Assembly (NCBI RefSeq): GCF_017498545.1
Contig: NZ_CP071793.1
Span: forward strand, 62,001 to 126,000
Length of the DNA stretch: 64,000 bases
From: Sulfidibacter corallicola
GTDB lineage: Bacteria; Acidobacteriota; Holophagae; Acanthopleuribacterales; Acanthopleuribacteraceae
Direction of reading: 5' to 3'
Shown here piece by piece: positions 1 through 9,394 of this stretch (positions are counted from its first letter, which is position 1; the number at the start of each line of letters is the position of its first letter). Made by a program: the position numbers and the translations under genes. The notes beneath the pieces were generated by a model, which ran no database searches, was not told where the DNA came from, and saw nothing but the letters and a program-made list of their open reading frames with translations.

Positions 1-2085
1 ATGGGTCGCGGCCACGCCGTCGGGTTCGAGAATGGTGCCCGCTTCGAACACGTCGTGCACTCGCCACAACGACCACATGCCGGCGGCGAAATGGGGATAG
101 AAGTGACAGTGGAAAATGGAATCGCCCACGGTTTGGTTGCGATTGCCGCTGCCGTTGTAGGCGATTTCCATGGTGAAGGTGGTGCCCTCGGTGATGAGCT
201 GGCTGTCCAGATAGTGGCTGTCGTCGCTGTTGGGCGATTTCAGCCATTGATGGGCGTGCAGGTGGTGCACATGGGCCACGGACGTGGCGTTGGCCACGCG
301 GAACTTGACGTGATCGCGCAGGTAGGAGTGGTAGACATTGGAGGGGTCGTCGGGATAGAAGGCCTTGGTGGCGCGTTCCTTGGCTTCCTGATTGAAAATG
401 GCGACGGCGGTGATGTTGTCCGGCATGCCGATGTACACCTGAAGCTCGCTACCGCCGGCTTCGATCTGGCCGATGGGATAGCGGATGCGGCTGGCGGGCG
501 GGGCCTGGTCCTCGGGGTTGGGATCGGTGACCGCCCAAACACCGGCCGTCTGGTCGTCGGACTTGGTGCCCACCACCACCTCGGGGCTGGTCAGGGTGAT
601 GCCGTAGGCGGCAAAGGCCGCCGCCAACGCGGCCGACAGCTTGCCGTCGTTCAGGTCGTCCAGGGTGGCGCTGTCGGCGGAGGTCTGAAACAGGGGCACC
701 TGTTCGAGTTGCTGGCCCTGGGCCGGGTCGCGCACCACCTGGTTGGGCGCGTTGGCGGGCACGTCCACGATCATGGCCGGATCGCCCACGGCCCACGAAG
801 ACAGGAAAAATTCCTCGAACTTGAGATCCACCTCGTCCCCGTGGAACCCCTCGGGCCCCACGCCCAGGCGGTTGGCGATGATTTCGGCGCCGATGCCGGC
901 CAGGCCGTAGTTGATGCCGAACGTATCGGCCACGGCCCCGAAGGCACCGGACAGGTCCGGATAGGAGAAGACGGGAAACGATTGCGTCAACCCCAGGGCG
1001 AAATGGTAGATGATGGTGAATTCGCGGTAGGGCTGGCGACGATCGGGCGAAGCCGGGTTCTCGAAAAACACCGGACTTTGGATGTAGAACGGAAAACGCC
1101 CGCCGTTGGGGCCCGTGATGATGGCGGTCAGATCGCTGTACACCAGTTCCTTGTTGCCCTGTTCGTCAACCGGGCGGGTCATGCGCAGTACCGGCGTGCC
1201 GTCCGGATAGGCGGCCTGGTAGTCGATCAACGGGTGACCTTCCATGCTGCGCATGTGACCGCGCGCGTCGATGCGAACCTCTTGGGTTCGCTCCTTCCCT
1301 TCGGCATCGGTATAGGCCAGGCTGTACTGTCCCGGTCCCGCGTCGGCCGCGAAGACCTGCCCACTCCCCTTTGCGTGCAAGGTAGCCGATGCCGGCAGGC
1401 GCTTGGGTGTCATGGCGGCCGCCTCCAAATCGGTGCGACGCACCTGACTGCGGTAGTATTCCGCGCCCGGCGGCTGCACGTTGACCGAGCCGAACAGGCC
1501 CTCCTGAATCAGGGTGGCGTTGGGACCCGAAGGACCGGTGTAGAGAAAGTACATGCCTTCCTTGGCGGCGTAGTACTTGTAAACCGCGGACCCACCGGGC
1601 CCAGGCACGGCCTCGGAAGTAGGGTTGGCACCCACGTAGGTGGCACCGGAAGCGATGCCGGGCTGGCCCTCAACCGGGACCAAAGAGAGCCCGGCAACAT
1701 AGACGGACGCGTGATCGGAGGCCAGCAAATTCTGAAACCGAATCTCCAGGCACTCTCCTTCGCTGACCCGTAACACGATGGGGCGCGGGCGCTTGCGGTT
1801 GTTGAGCCGCACTTGCCCGGCCGTGAGTTCCGGCGGGGATTCGAGTGCGATGTCGTTGCCGAAATCGTCGACCGGATGGTCGGTGGGCACCACATCGGTC
1901 CGTAGGGCGAACACCTTGCCGCCGGTCATGGCGGCACCGAGGCGGTTGGCCTGCCAGGGCTGATCCAGCGCCACCACATCGGCGATCACGGTGCAGGTAC
2001 AACTTGGAACCTCAGCGCCGTTTTGCCCGAAGACGAACAGCCCGCAACACAACGATGCCAACAAAATACCCACCTGTACTTTCAT
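1..2085 (-). CDS. Multicopper-oxidase-like secreted protein (partial, C-terminus off left edge)
   Basis: 695 residues are visible from ATG 2085 (GGAGG about 10 nt upstream) to the left edge; the gene continues beyond it. The N-terminus is signal-peptide-like (hydrophobic residues 5-19, then FGQN). A cupredoxin-type fold is indicated by a His-rich HVHHLHAHQW motif and, further on, HCHFYPHFAAGMW, which is the classic HCHxxxHxxxGM motif of multicopper oxidases. The first cupredoxin-like segment (roughly residues 95-195) lacks the expected HxH ligands: SVYVAGL and MYFLYTGPSG stand where families have HWHG and WYHSH. The visible protein therefore may not build a complete trinuclear copper centre unless ligands lie beyond the edge. 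It is the last gene of a minus-strand run behind the purine-oxidising fusion, 125 bp downstream of it. Periplasmic or secreted location is inferred; the substrate is unknown. Confidence 0.8.
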   Translation of the reverse strand, partial: MKVQVGILLASLCCGLFVFGQNGAEVPSCTCTVIADVVALDQPWQANRLGAAMTGGKVFALRTDVVPTDHPVDDFGNDIALESPPELTAGQVRLNNRKRPRPIVLRVSEGECLEIRFQNLLASDHASVYVAGLSLVPVEGQPGIASGATYVGANPTSEAVPGPGGSAVYKYYAAKEGMYFLYTGPSGPNATLIQEGLFGSVNVQPPGAEYYRSQVRRTDLEAAAMTPKRLPASATLHAKGSGQVFAADAGPGQYSLAYTDAEGKERTQEVRIDARGHMRSMEGHPLIDYQAAYPDGTPVLRMTRPVDEQGNKELVYSDLTAIITGPNGGRFPFYIQSPVFFENPASPDRRQPYREFTIIYHFALGLTQSFPVFSYPDLSGAFGAVADTFGINYGLAGIGAEIIANRLGVGPEGFHGDEVDLKFEEFFLSSWAVGDPAMIVDVPANAPNQVVRDPAQGQQLEQVPLFQTSADSATLDDLNDGKLSAALAAAFAAYGITLTSPEVVVGTKSDDQTAGVWAVTDPNPEDQAPPASRIRYPIGQIEAGGSELQVYIGMPDNITAVAIFNQEAKERATKAFYPDDPSNVYHSYLRDHVKFRVANATSVAHVHHLHAHQWLKSPNSDDSHYLDSQLITEGTTFTMEIAYNGSGNRNQTVGDSIFHCHFYPHFAAGMWSLWRVHDVFEAGTILEPDGVAATH

Positions 2086-2210
2086 CAATGCCTCCATTCA
2101 AGCGAAAAAGCGTACGCACGATTCGGGGTAGGCCCGCGCTCGGGGAACACCGCGAGCCCCAACGCCCACAGGGAGCCGAGACTTCGCGTCACGACATGGG
2201 CCGCCCTGGG

Positions 2211-5200
2211 TCATTTCAGGTTCAACTGGTCCGGCGCGATGCCGGCGGCCTCTTGAATGCGCGCCGTGGAAGCCGGCGCCCGCAACGGGAACCAGGATGC
2301 TTCACCGGCATCCGCCCGCGCGGCGGCAACCGCCTGCTTGAGCGCGAAGAACACGGTGTTGGCCAGCACCAGGGGCGGCTCGCCGATGCCCTTGGACGAC
2401 TTGACCGCCGCCGCATCCAAACGAGGCCCGCGATGGTGCAGTTGCCGTCCGCGGTTGTCCACCAGTTGCACCCAGAAATCCACGGGGATCGTCTTGGATC
2501 CCGGCGGTTTGTAATCCCAGGTGCCGACGGTGGTCATGGCACCCTCGGGGAACCCGCCCCGCGGCACTTCGTCGGCACGCTGGTAGAGCATTTCCTCCGT
2601 CGTCAAATACCCGACCCCCTGCACGAAACCGCCTTCCACCTGGCCGACATCGATCAGCGGGTTGAGGCTCTTGCCGGTGTCGTAGAGGATGTCGGTGCGC
2701 AGCAGGTCGAACTGGCCCGTGAGGATGTCCACTTCGACCACGGCGATGGCGGCGGAATAGGTGAAATAGAAAAAGGGCGTGCCGTAGGGATGCGCATCGT
2801 CGACCACGGAATAATGGGGCGTTTTGTAGCGGAAGCTCTGGGCGAGGTTGATGCGGGCGGTATAGGCGAGCGACACGACGGTGTCCCAGACCTCGGGCCA
2901 GTGACTGCGCCAGTTACGCGTCACCAGGTCCACGGCGCGCCGATCCAGTTTGTCGGCTTCGGCGGCGTTGCCCTTGTAGTCCAGGTAATAGACGGAATAC
3001 TCTTCCAGGTCCTCGCAGAACCGCTCCAGGCGCGCCCGCAGTGCCAGGCAGGCGGCACGCACGGCCCCCCCGTTGAGGTCGGAACCGGTGGATGCGGCGG
3101 TCGGGCTGGCATCGGCAATGACGTTGGTGTCGGTATCGCCCATCCGGATCTTGGTCAGCGGGATGTCCAGCGCCTCGGCGGCGATTTGCGCCATTTTGGT
3201 TTGGATGCCCTGGCCGGACTCGACGCCGCCGTGTTGCACCAGAACCGAGCCGTCGTCGGCGTAGGCGATGATGTAGGCACCGCCCTGGTTCAGCGTGCCG
3301 CGCGGGCCGGTGTAGGACACGCCGTATTTGAGCGGGATCATCGACAGGCCGCGCTTGCGCCAACGATTGGTGGCGTTGAAGGCGCGCACCTCTTCGCGGA
3401 GCTCGGCCAGGCCCGGTCGATGGGCTCCCTCGACCTGCTCGGGCTCCTTGAGGTGATCCCATACCTGCCTGATATTGCAGTATTTGAGCCCTTGCAGGTA
3501 AGGCGTAAAGTCATAGTCGGTGTTGGCGAACTCGCAGAGCAGCAGGAAGTTGGCGTCCCCTTCGGGCGAAGAAAAAGTACCGCTCGGATCGTCGACCGCG
3601 GCTCGGAACGCCGCGCGATCCTCGAAGCACCGTCCTTCCAGGGAGGCCAGGTGGTTCAGCACCTTTTTCCCGAAATCGTAGTAGGCCATGATGGCGAGGG
3701 TTTGGTCGGTAATGCGGAACGAGGTCCAGCGATCGCGCCCGGTTTTGTAGAGGTTCTTCTCGCGAACCTCCTCGGGGGTCTTGCCCAACACGTGCGCCAC
3801 GTGCTCGATGGCCTCTTCCAGGATGTTGATGGTCTGGACGGTACCGAAGGAGCGGAAGGCGGTATTGCTGATGTTGTTGGTCTGGGCCACCTGGCCGGTA
3901 TTGCGGAAGGTGGGAATGCGATAGCAGTTGTCGCCCAGCAGTTGGGCCAGGTCGATGACGGGAAAGGAGACGTCGTAGGTGTTGCCACCGTCGGACACCA
4001 TGTCGATGCGCAGCCCGCCGATGTGGCCTTCCTCGTCGTAGGCCACGTGGTACCTGCCGTGAACCGGGTGCCGGTCGCCGCACATGATGAAGTTGGTGTG
4101 GCGATCCAGGACCAGGCGCACGGGTCGGTTGAGTTTGTTGGCGGCCACCGCCACGGCCGTGCTGTTGAACGAGGAGCGCGTCTGCTTGCCGCCGAATGCG
4201 CCGCCGTCGCGCCGCAGCACGACGCGCACGTCGTTGGCCGAAACGCCCAGTGCGTTGGCCGCCGCACTCTGATTGTCGGCCAGCGTCTGGGTGGAGGTGT
4301 AGAGGGTCACGCCCTTGTTCTCGTTGGGCACGCCCAGCGTCGCCATGGTCTCCAGGTAGAAGTGGTTCTGAAAGCCGTTTTCCTGAATGCCGTGAAGCAC
4401 CTGGTACGCTTTGCCGTCGATCACCAGCGGGCGACCGGGGTCTTTCAACCAGTCGTCGCTGCTGCCTGGCCGGGTGATTTCACCGATGTGGTTGGTGCTC
4501 GGCGCCTGGGGCGGGTCGTCGGGGAACAGACGGTCGGCGGCGAGGGCCTGCTCGATGTCGAACAGGGGTTTGTCGGTGGCCTCGAACACGATGCACTGAT
4601 TGCGGACATAGGCGGCCACCTCGCGCGCCGTTTCCTGGGTATCGGCGACCACCAGGCCCAGTGGCGCACCGATGCAGGTGATTTCGGCCGGGTGAAAGTT
4701 GGCGTTGGCGTCGGCGGCCACGGAACGGGGCACCTCATCGCCCTCGACCGGCACGAAAATGGGATCGTCGGCCCCCATGCCGATCCAGTTGGCGTCCTTG
4801 ACGGGCACGTCGCCATAACCCACGTAATCGACGAAACCCGGATACCAATCCCGCAGGAAGGACGTGAGTTGCGCCACCGTCACCGTCTCGCCCTTGTTGC
4901 CGTGGGCGGTGTTGATGGGCAGGACATAGCGGAAGATCCCACGGGCGATCAAGCTGTACACGAAGGCCGCTTCCAACGTGTGGGGCGGTCGCTCCATGTC
5001 GTGGCTGTAGCGGGCCTCGCCGGAGGCCTGCATAAAGGCCGAGAGCTTGACCACCGGTTCGGATACGGGCAGCTCGTCGGGGTAGGAATTGTAGATCTGG
5101 TGACCCTGGGAAACGGGGCGCCGGTAGGTCTCGCCCGCGCCGCGAACGGCGGCCGCCACGCTGTCGGGACAGACGCGATTGGCGACGTGCACGAAGAACT

Positions 5201-7739
5201 TGAAGAACAGGGTCTGGGTGAGCGACTTGCGATAACTCCAGGCGGTGTCGTCGATGCGGTAGGGCACGCCCTCGGCGTTGTCGGGCGGCGCATAGGCCTG
5301 CATTTCGTGGCCGATGGCGGCCAGTGCGGCCTGGAGGGTGTCCTGGTTCCAGGGTTCGCCGCGCAACGACGCGGCCGTCTTGTCGGCGCTGATCGGGTGG
5401 AAACCCGGTTGCCCGTATGCGTTGACGGCGGGATCGTAGGAGGCCGCCACGCCGTTGTAGACCAGGTGGATATCGTCGATTTGCAGATGTTGGTTCAGGG
5501 CGACCCGGAACGCGGCATTGACGATGGCGTGGCAGTCTTCGTTGCGCCGGCGAACCTTGTAACTGGTCACGTACTCGTTGGCCTTGGTCAGGGGCACGCG
5601 TATCTCGGTGATCAGCGAATCGGCGGGCAAGGACTCGGCCCTGGGCAGGGCCAGCACATCGTAGACCGCGTCACCTTTCATTTTGGAGCCGACGGTGATT
5701 CGCGCACCCAAGGCGCCCAACACGACGATCACGTCGGACAGGAACCCGAAGTTGATGGCGATGAACAGGTTGCCCGCAATGCTGGCCTCGTTGCGGACCT
5801 GAAGGTTGGCCACCACCTGCAAATGTTCCAGAAAGGCCGCCAGCCCCCGCGTCCTTTCGGCGGGTTTGGTGGCGATGACTTCTTTCAGGAGCGCAATGAC
5901 CCGGGACAGGGTGACCGCGCCACCGATGACGATCTCCTCGGCACCGACTTGGGTGCGACCGAGCTCGGGGACGGCCGAAAGATCGATCTGGATCTCCTGG
6001 TTGAGCCCCTTCTCCCGGTAATTCGGACGGCGGTAGAAGATACCGATGGACGTGTTGCCCACCATCAGTTTCAGCTTGGCGGGTGAACCGGCGTTCTTGC
6101 GTTTGATTTCGTAGACCGAATCCAGGTCGATCGGCCGGAAGTACTGCATGCCGTCGGCGGCGATCTGCAGTGGCTGCGGATGTTTCATGTAGTCGACGAA
6201 TTCGGGCGGGGGATCGAAAGGCCTGAACGGTGCCACCGGTGCCTCGTAGTTTGGGTCGATGCAGATCTCGGCGTCGGGGACCGGAGGTTTGTAGTCGCAG
6301 GCGAATTTCTTGAACCCGGCGAGGATCGGCCGGAATCCGGTGCACCGACAGATATTGCCGTCGAAGTTGTCTTCGATCTCCTTCTCGGTCAGCTCACCTC
6401 GTCGGTTCTGCAGCAAGGTAAACATGTTCATCACGAATCCGGGTGTGCAGTAACCGCATTGCGAGCCGTTGTTGGCGGCAATCGCATACTGCACTTCATC
6501 CAAGGTTCGACGCACGTTGCCGATGCCCTCGGTGGTCGTCACCACCATGCCGTCCAGGCTACACACCGGACGCAGACAGGCGTTGACGGCCAGTTTTTCC
6601 AGTTTGCCCAGATCGGCGTTCCACCGCGTCAGCATCACGGTACAGGCGCCGCAGCCCCCTTCGCCACACACCAGCTTGGTGCCGGTACAGCCCACTTCCG
6701 GTTGGTGCAGGTAGTCCACGAGCAGAAGATTCGGCGAGGGCTCCTGGATGGTGACCTGTTCCCTGTTGAGCATGAAGGTCACCGAGTCCTTGAAACTGGG
6801 CTTGCGATTGAGGGTGTTGAGGAACAGGTCGTAATAGGCCGGAGCTTCCGCGTCGAAGTACACGGTGATCGGGTCACCCGATTCGTCCACCAACAATTGG
6901 CCCGAGTCATCGTTGTTTTCCGTCACGACCTTCAGGCGACACTGGCGGGGCCGGCCCATGGCCGGTTCCGTGGCCAACGCGGCCGCCAACGGGTCCCAGA
7001 AGTAAAAGGCACCGCTCAACAGGAAGTCCATGTCCTTGGTCAAGGCCTGAAACACGAAGGTGGCGGAATCGGTATCGTGGTTTTGCAGCAACCGGAAGTA
7101 GAAATCCTTGGTGACCGGCACGTGCAACGAGGCGTCCAAGGGCACCATGGTGATCGGTGCGCCCGACCGGAACACGATTTCGGCCGCGACGGGGTCGATG
7201 TAGATGTTCCACTCGGCAGTGGTATTGGGAATCGAGGGATCGGCGTCGTGCACGTTGCCTGGCGCATCGACCGTGCCACCCATCATGTAGATCCGCTCGA
7301 CCCGCTGGGCCAGTTCGGGTCTCTGCCGAAACAGCGTGCCCAGGTTGGTCAGCGGCCCGATCGCCAGGATGTTCACCTTGTCCTTGTCGTTTTCCAGTTG
7401 TTCCGTGAGGAAATCGAGAGCGCAAGGCAGCGGTTCATTGGGGTTTTCGGGCAGGGTCAGCCCGAAAAGGCGATCGACGGGTTCGCGAATGGAAGCCGGA
7501 AACGCGTGGTCGTAGGCCATCGGTTTGTCGAGCCCGACTGCAACCGGAATGTCGGGTTTATCTACCAGCATCAGCAAATCCAAGGCATTGCGCGTTCCTG
7601 GCCGAATATGGGCCGCGCCCGTGCCGACCACGGTGATGCCTGCGACTTCGATGCCCGGATGATTGAGCATGAAGAGCATGGCCATCCAATCGTCGATATC
7701 CACATCCGTATCGATAATGAACTTGCGAGGTTCCGTCAT
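2211..7739 (-). CDS. Nucleoside hydrolase-xanthine dehydrogenase fusion protein
   Basis: An uninterrupted 1842-codon frame from ATG 7739; the frame stays open upstream to 8012 but that part is unlike any domain. Residues 1-310 form an inosine-uridine nucleoside hydrolase: DTDVDIDD (Asp12, 16, 17), IGPLTNL near 127-133, EWNIYIDP near 176-183, and WDPLAAA at 248-254, where family members usually have HDP. Residues 330-480 carry the two [2Fe-2S] clusters (Cys358/363/366/388 and Cys428/431/464/466). An FAD domain follows (about 505-760), then the molybdopterin domain (about 895-1842) with Gln1124, Arg1296, GQGxxTK near 1509-1515 and catalytic Glu1787 in GEPP. The Glu that binds purine in bovine enzyme (E802, in GGKETR) is Gln1186 here. 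The known activities would release a purine base from a nucleoside and oxidise it towards urate. No signal peptide is seen, so a cytoplasmic location is likely. It lies 158 bp downstream of a phosphorylase-like gene. Confidence 0.93.
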   Translation of the reverse strand: MTEPRKFIIDTDVDIDDWMAMLFMLNHPGIEVAGITVVGTGAAHIRPGTRNALDLLMLVDKPDIPVAVGLDKPMAYDHAFPASIREPVDRLFGLTLPENPNEPLPCALDFLTEQLENDKDKVNILAIGPLTNLGTLFRQRPELAQRVERIYMMGGTVDAPGNVHDADPSIPNTTAEWNIYIDPVAAEIVFRSGAPITMVPLDASLHVPVTKDFYFRLLQNHDTDSATFVFQALTKDMDFLLSGAFYFWDPLAAALATEPAMGRPRQCRLKVVTENNDDSGQLLVDESGDPITVYFDAEAPAYYDLFLNTLNRKPSFKDSVTFMLNREQVTIQEPSPNLLLVDYLHQPEVGCTGTKLVCGEGGCGACTVMLTRWNADLGKLEKLAVNACLRPVCSLDGMVVTTTEGIGNVRRTLDEVQYAIAANNGSQCGYCTPGFVMNMFTLLQNRRGELTEKEIEDNFDGNICRCTGFRPILAGFKKFACDYKPPVPDAEICIDPNYEAPVAPFRPFDPPPEFVDYMKHPQPLQIAADGMQYFRPIDLDSVYEIKRKNAGSPAKLKLMVGNTSIGIFYRRPNYREKGLNQEIQIDLSAVPELGRTQVGAEEIVIGGAVTLSRVIALLKEVIATKPAERTRGLAAFLEHLQVVANLQVRNEASIAGNLFIAINFGFLSDVIVVLGALGARITVGSKMKGDAVYDVLALPRAESLPADSLITEIRVPLTKANEYVTSYKVRRRNEDCHAIVNAAFRVALNQHLQIDDIHLVYNGVAASYDPAVNAYGQPGFHPISADKTAASLRGEPWNQDTLQAALAAIGHEMQAYAPPDNAEGVPYRIDDTAWSYRKSLTQTLFFKFFVHVANRVCPDSVAAAVRGAGETYRRPVSQGHQIYNSYPDELPVSEPVVKLSAFMQASGEARYSHDMERPPHTLEAAFVYSLIARGIFRYVLPINTAHGNKGETVTVAQLTSFLRDWYPGFVDYVGYGDVPVKDANWIGMGADDPIFVPVEGDEVPRSVAADANANFHPAEITCIGAPLGLVVADTQETAREVAAYVRNQCIVFEATDKPLFDIEQALAADRLFPDDPPQAPSTNHIGEITRPGSSDDWLKDPGRPLVIDGKAYQVLHGIQENGFQNHFYLETMATLGVPNENKGVTLYTSTQTLADNQSAAANALGVSANDVRVVLRRDGGAFGGKQTRSSFNSTAVAVAANKLNRPVRLVLDRHTNFIMCGDRHPVHGRYHVAYDEEGHIGGLRIDMVSDGGNTYDVSFPVIDLAQLLGDNCYRIPTFRNTGQVAQTNNISNTAFRSFGTVQTINILEEAIEHVAHVLGKTPEEVREKNLYKTGRDRWTSFRITDQTLAIMAYYDFGKKVLNHLASLEGRCFEDRAAFRAAVDDPSGTFSSPEGDANFLLLCEFANTDYDFTPYLQGLKYCNIRQVWDHLKEPEQVEGAHRPGLAELREEVRAFNATNRWRKRGLSMIPLKYGVSYTGPRGTLNQGGAYIIAYADDGSVLVQHGGVESGQGIQTKMAQIAAEALDIPLTKIRMGDTDTNVIADASPTAASTGSDLNGGAVRAACLALRARLERFCEDLEEYSVYYLDYKGNAAEADKLDRRAVDLVTRNWRSHWPEVWDTVVSLAYTARINLAQSFRYKTPHYSVVDDAHPYGTPFFYFTYSAAIAVVEVDILTGQFDLLRTDILYDTGKSLNPLIDVGQVEGGFVQGVGYLTTEEMLYQRADEVPRGGFPEGAMTTVGTWDYKPPGSKTIPVDFWVQLVDNRGRQLHHRGPRLDAAAVKSSKGIGEPPLVLANTVFFALKQAVAAARADAGEASWFPLRAPASTARIQEAAGIAPDQLNLK

Positions 7740-7897
7740 CGCCTGTACTCCGTCTCGTCGATATGTTGTGCGGTGTGTTCGCCCCCACTCGGCATCGCCG
7801 GCACACGCCACCCATGGCGGACGTCCGACCGGCACCGGCCCCGAAACCGGAAAACCGATGGGGCCGGACCACACCGCGATCCAACCCCGGGCGTTCG

Positions 7898-9049
7898 TCA
7901 CCGCGGATTCAAGAAACCATTCACCGTGGCCCAGGCCGTCAGGGCGCCGCCGAAACTGGTGTACAGCCCGTAGGCCTTGTAGATCAGGCTGCCCCACGAG
8001 CTCTGGACCCATGCCGGCAGGGACGCGTTCTGTACCGGGTCGGAAAGGTTGCGGGCCGAGCCGAACAAAATGTCCTCGCCGCTGTCCACGATGGTCTTGA
8101 AGATCACGGCGTCGTCCATTTCGATGCAGGCGAAATCGTTGTACTTGCCATCCGTGGTACCCACCACGAAGGTGGAGGTGGTGAGCAGGGGGATACCCGA
8201 AACGGCAAGGTTGTTCAACGCCGGTTTGCCCTCGGGCAGGTTGAGATTGTCCGGGTTCAATTCATCGAGTGAGTACAGGGTCTCGTAATAGGCGTTGAAT
8301 TGGTTGGCGAGCGACTGCAAGTCCTTTTGGTTGACCGGAATCGGCTGGGTCAAGGCCTTGACCCGCTCCACCGCCTGCCAGCAGGGTTCCCACCTGCTGC
8401 GGTAGGTGGGCCAGGCATCCGCCGATTCCCGACTGTCGTAAAGCGTTCCCGCGTTGACCACGTTGACCGTGCCGAGGGGGTCCGTGATCCGCGCCCCGCC
8501 GGCGGTCCCGATAGACAGGACCAAGCGTGGTTTGACGTATTTGACGATGCGCGCCACCAAGGGCGCCAACTGTTTGCCGTCATCGGGCCAATCAAGGTGG
8601 GTGTTGGACTTGAACAGCATGACCTTTTCGCCGTTCATCTCCACCAGGCGATAGGAGCCCCACTCGTACCAGCCCTCGAGGTCCGGCATATCGCGGGTGT
8701 AGCGCTGCCAGCCCGGCCAGTCGTCGGTATAGTGGTAGGGGTCGAGGGATTGATCGCTCGCGGTGAAGACGTGGTTCATGGCCGCCCATTCGGCGGAAGT
8801 CCAGGTGATGATGACCACATCGGCCGGCGTGAGGTCATTGACGGGTGTATCCACGAGTTTGGGCGCCGTGGCGCCGATGGAGGACCAATCGATGGGAGCC
8901 AGGTCGGGAAGGTCGTTCAAGTTGGGCTCGAGCGGAGGCCGCGAGCCCGCGCGTTCGCGACGTTGGTTCATGAGACGACTCCTATTCTCGAAAACTTCAA
9001 AGGGACTCATTTTTTCAGGGGGAATATTTTCAAGATAAGAAGCACTCAT
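7898..9049 (-). CDS. Nucleoside phosphorylase/MTAN-superfamily protein
   Basis: 383 aa from ATG 9049. The core matches the purine nucleoside phosphorylase/5'-methylthioadenosine nucleosidase fold: ADVVIITWTSAEW near residue 78 (first strand), LVLSIGTAGGAR near 175 (the GTxGG loop) and ACIEMDDAVIF near 303, which stands in for the nucleoside-binding EMEx(A/S) motif. The first 70 residues are Pro/Arg-rich and have no recognisable domain; the C-terminal 50 are also extra. Family members cleave the glycosidic bond of purine nucleosides, but the altered EMDD motif leaves the substrate open. It is the first gene of the run that continues into the nucleoside hydrolase-xanthine dehydrogenase fusion, so purine nucleoside breakdown is the likely context. 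No signal peptide. Confidence 0.75.
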   Translation of the reverse strand: MSASYLENIPPEKMSPFEVFENRSRLMNQRRERAGSRPPLEPNLNDLPDLAPIDWSSIGATAPKLVDTPVNDLTPADVVIITWTSAEWAAMNHVFTASDQSLDPYHYTDDWPGWQRYTRDMPDLEGWYEWGSYRLVEMNGEKVMLFKSNTHLDWPDDGKQLAPLVARIVKYVKPRLVLSIGTAGGARITDPLGTVNVVNAGTLYDSRESADAWPTYRSRWEPCWQAVERVKALTQPIPVNQKDLQSLANQFNAYYETLYSLDELNPDNLNLPEGKPALNNLAVSGIPLLTTSTFVVGTTDGKYNDFACIEMDDAVIFKTIVDSGEDILFGSARNLSDPVQNASLPAWVQSSWGSLIYKAYGLYTSFGGALTAWATVNGFLNPR

Positions 9050-9394
9050 GAAAAAGTCAACACGTATGAAAAATCACAGACAATTCAAAAAAACTAACCA
9101 TTCCGTGTTAAGAATAAAAATGATCGCCAAAGACAATCCAAGACCATTCAGATCAGGACGAATTCCGGCGCAAGGATCCTCCGCACGGGTTCGAGTCCAC
9201 CCTACGAAGCAGACTCGTGCACTTTGTAGAAGTCACCACCGCTCGAGAGTCCAGATAGCGTGAATTGGGTGGGCTTTGTGGCGCGAAACGAATCGAGACG
9301 ACTCGGCCGTTCCAAGCTTCCGACATGCAGGCATACCCTGATTGAATCCTGCAGACCGATCCGCGCGACGAGGTTCCAGCCGCGAAAGCATCGC
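9050..9394. other. Intergenic region upstream of the purine gene run
   Basis: 345 bp between two minus-strand genes. The part next to the phosphorylase gene (9050-9140) is clearly AT-richer than the surroundings and is the expected promoter zone. No convincing -35/-10 pair, hairpin or ORF was identified. A T-loop-like string at 9187-9198 does not belong to a tRNA. Confidence 0.4.

Noticed and set aside
1..6086. Very long plus-strand open frames (590 aa and 1413 aa)
   Set aside because: They are antisense shadows of the multicopper-oxidase-like and xanthine-dehydrogenase fusion genes, which carry clear domain motifs on the other strand. The shadows have no recognisable domains.
9187..9198. 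tRNA T-loop-like string GGTTCGAGTCC
   Set aside because: The five bases on each side do not pair as a T-stem and no anticodon or acceptor stem can be drawn.
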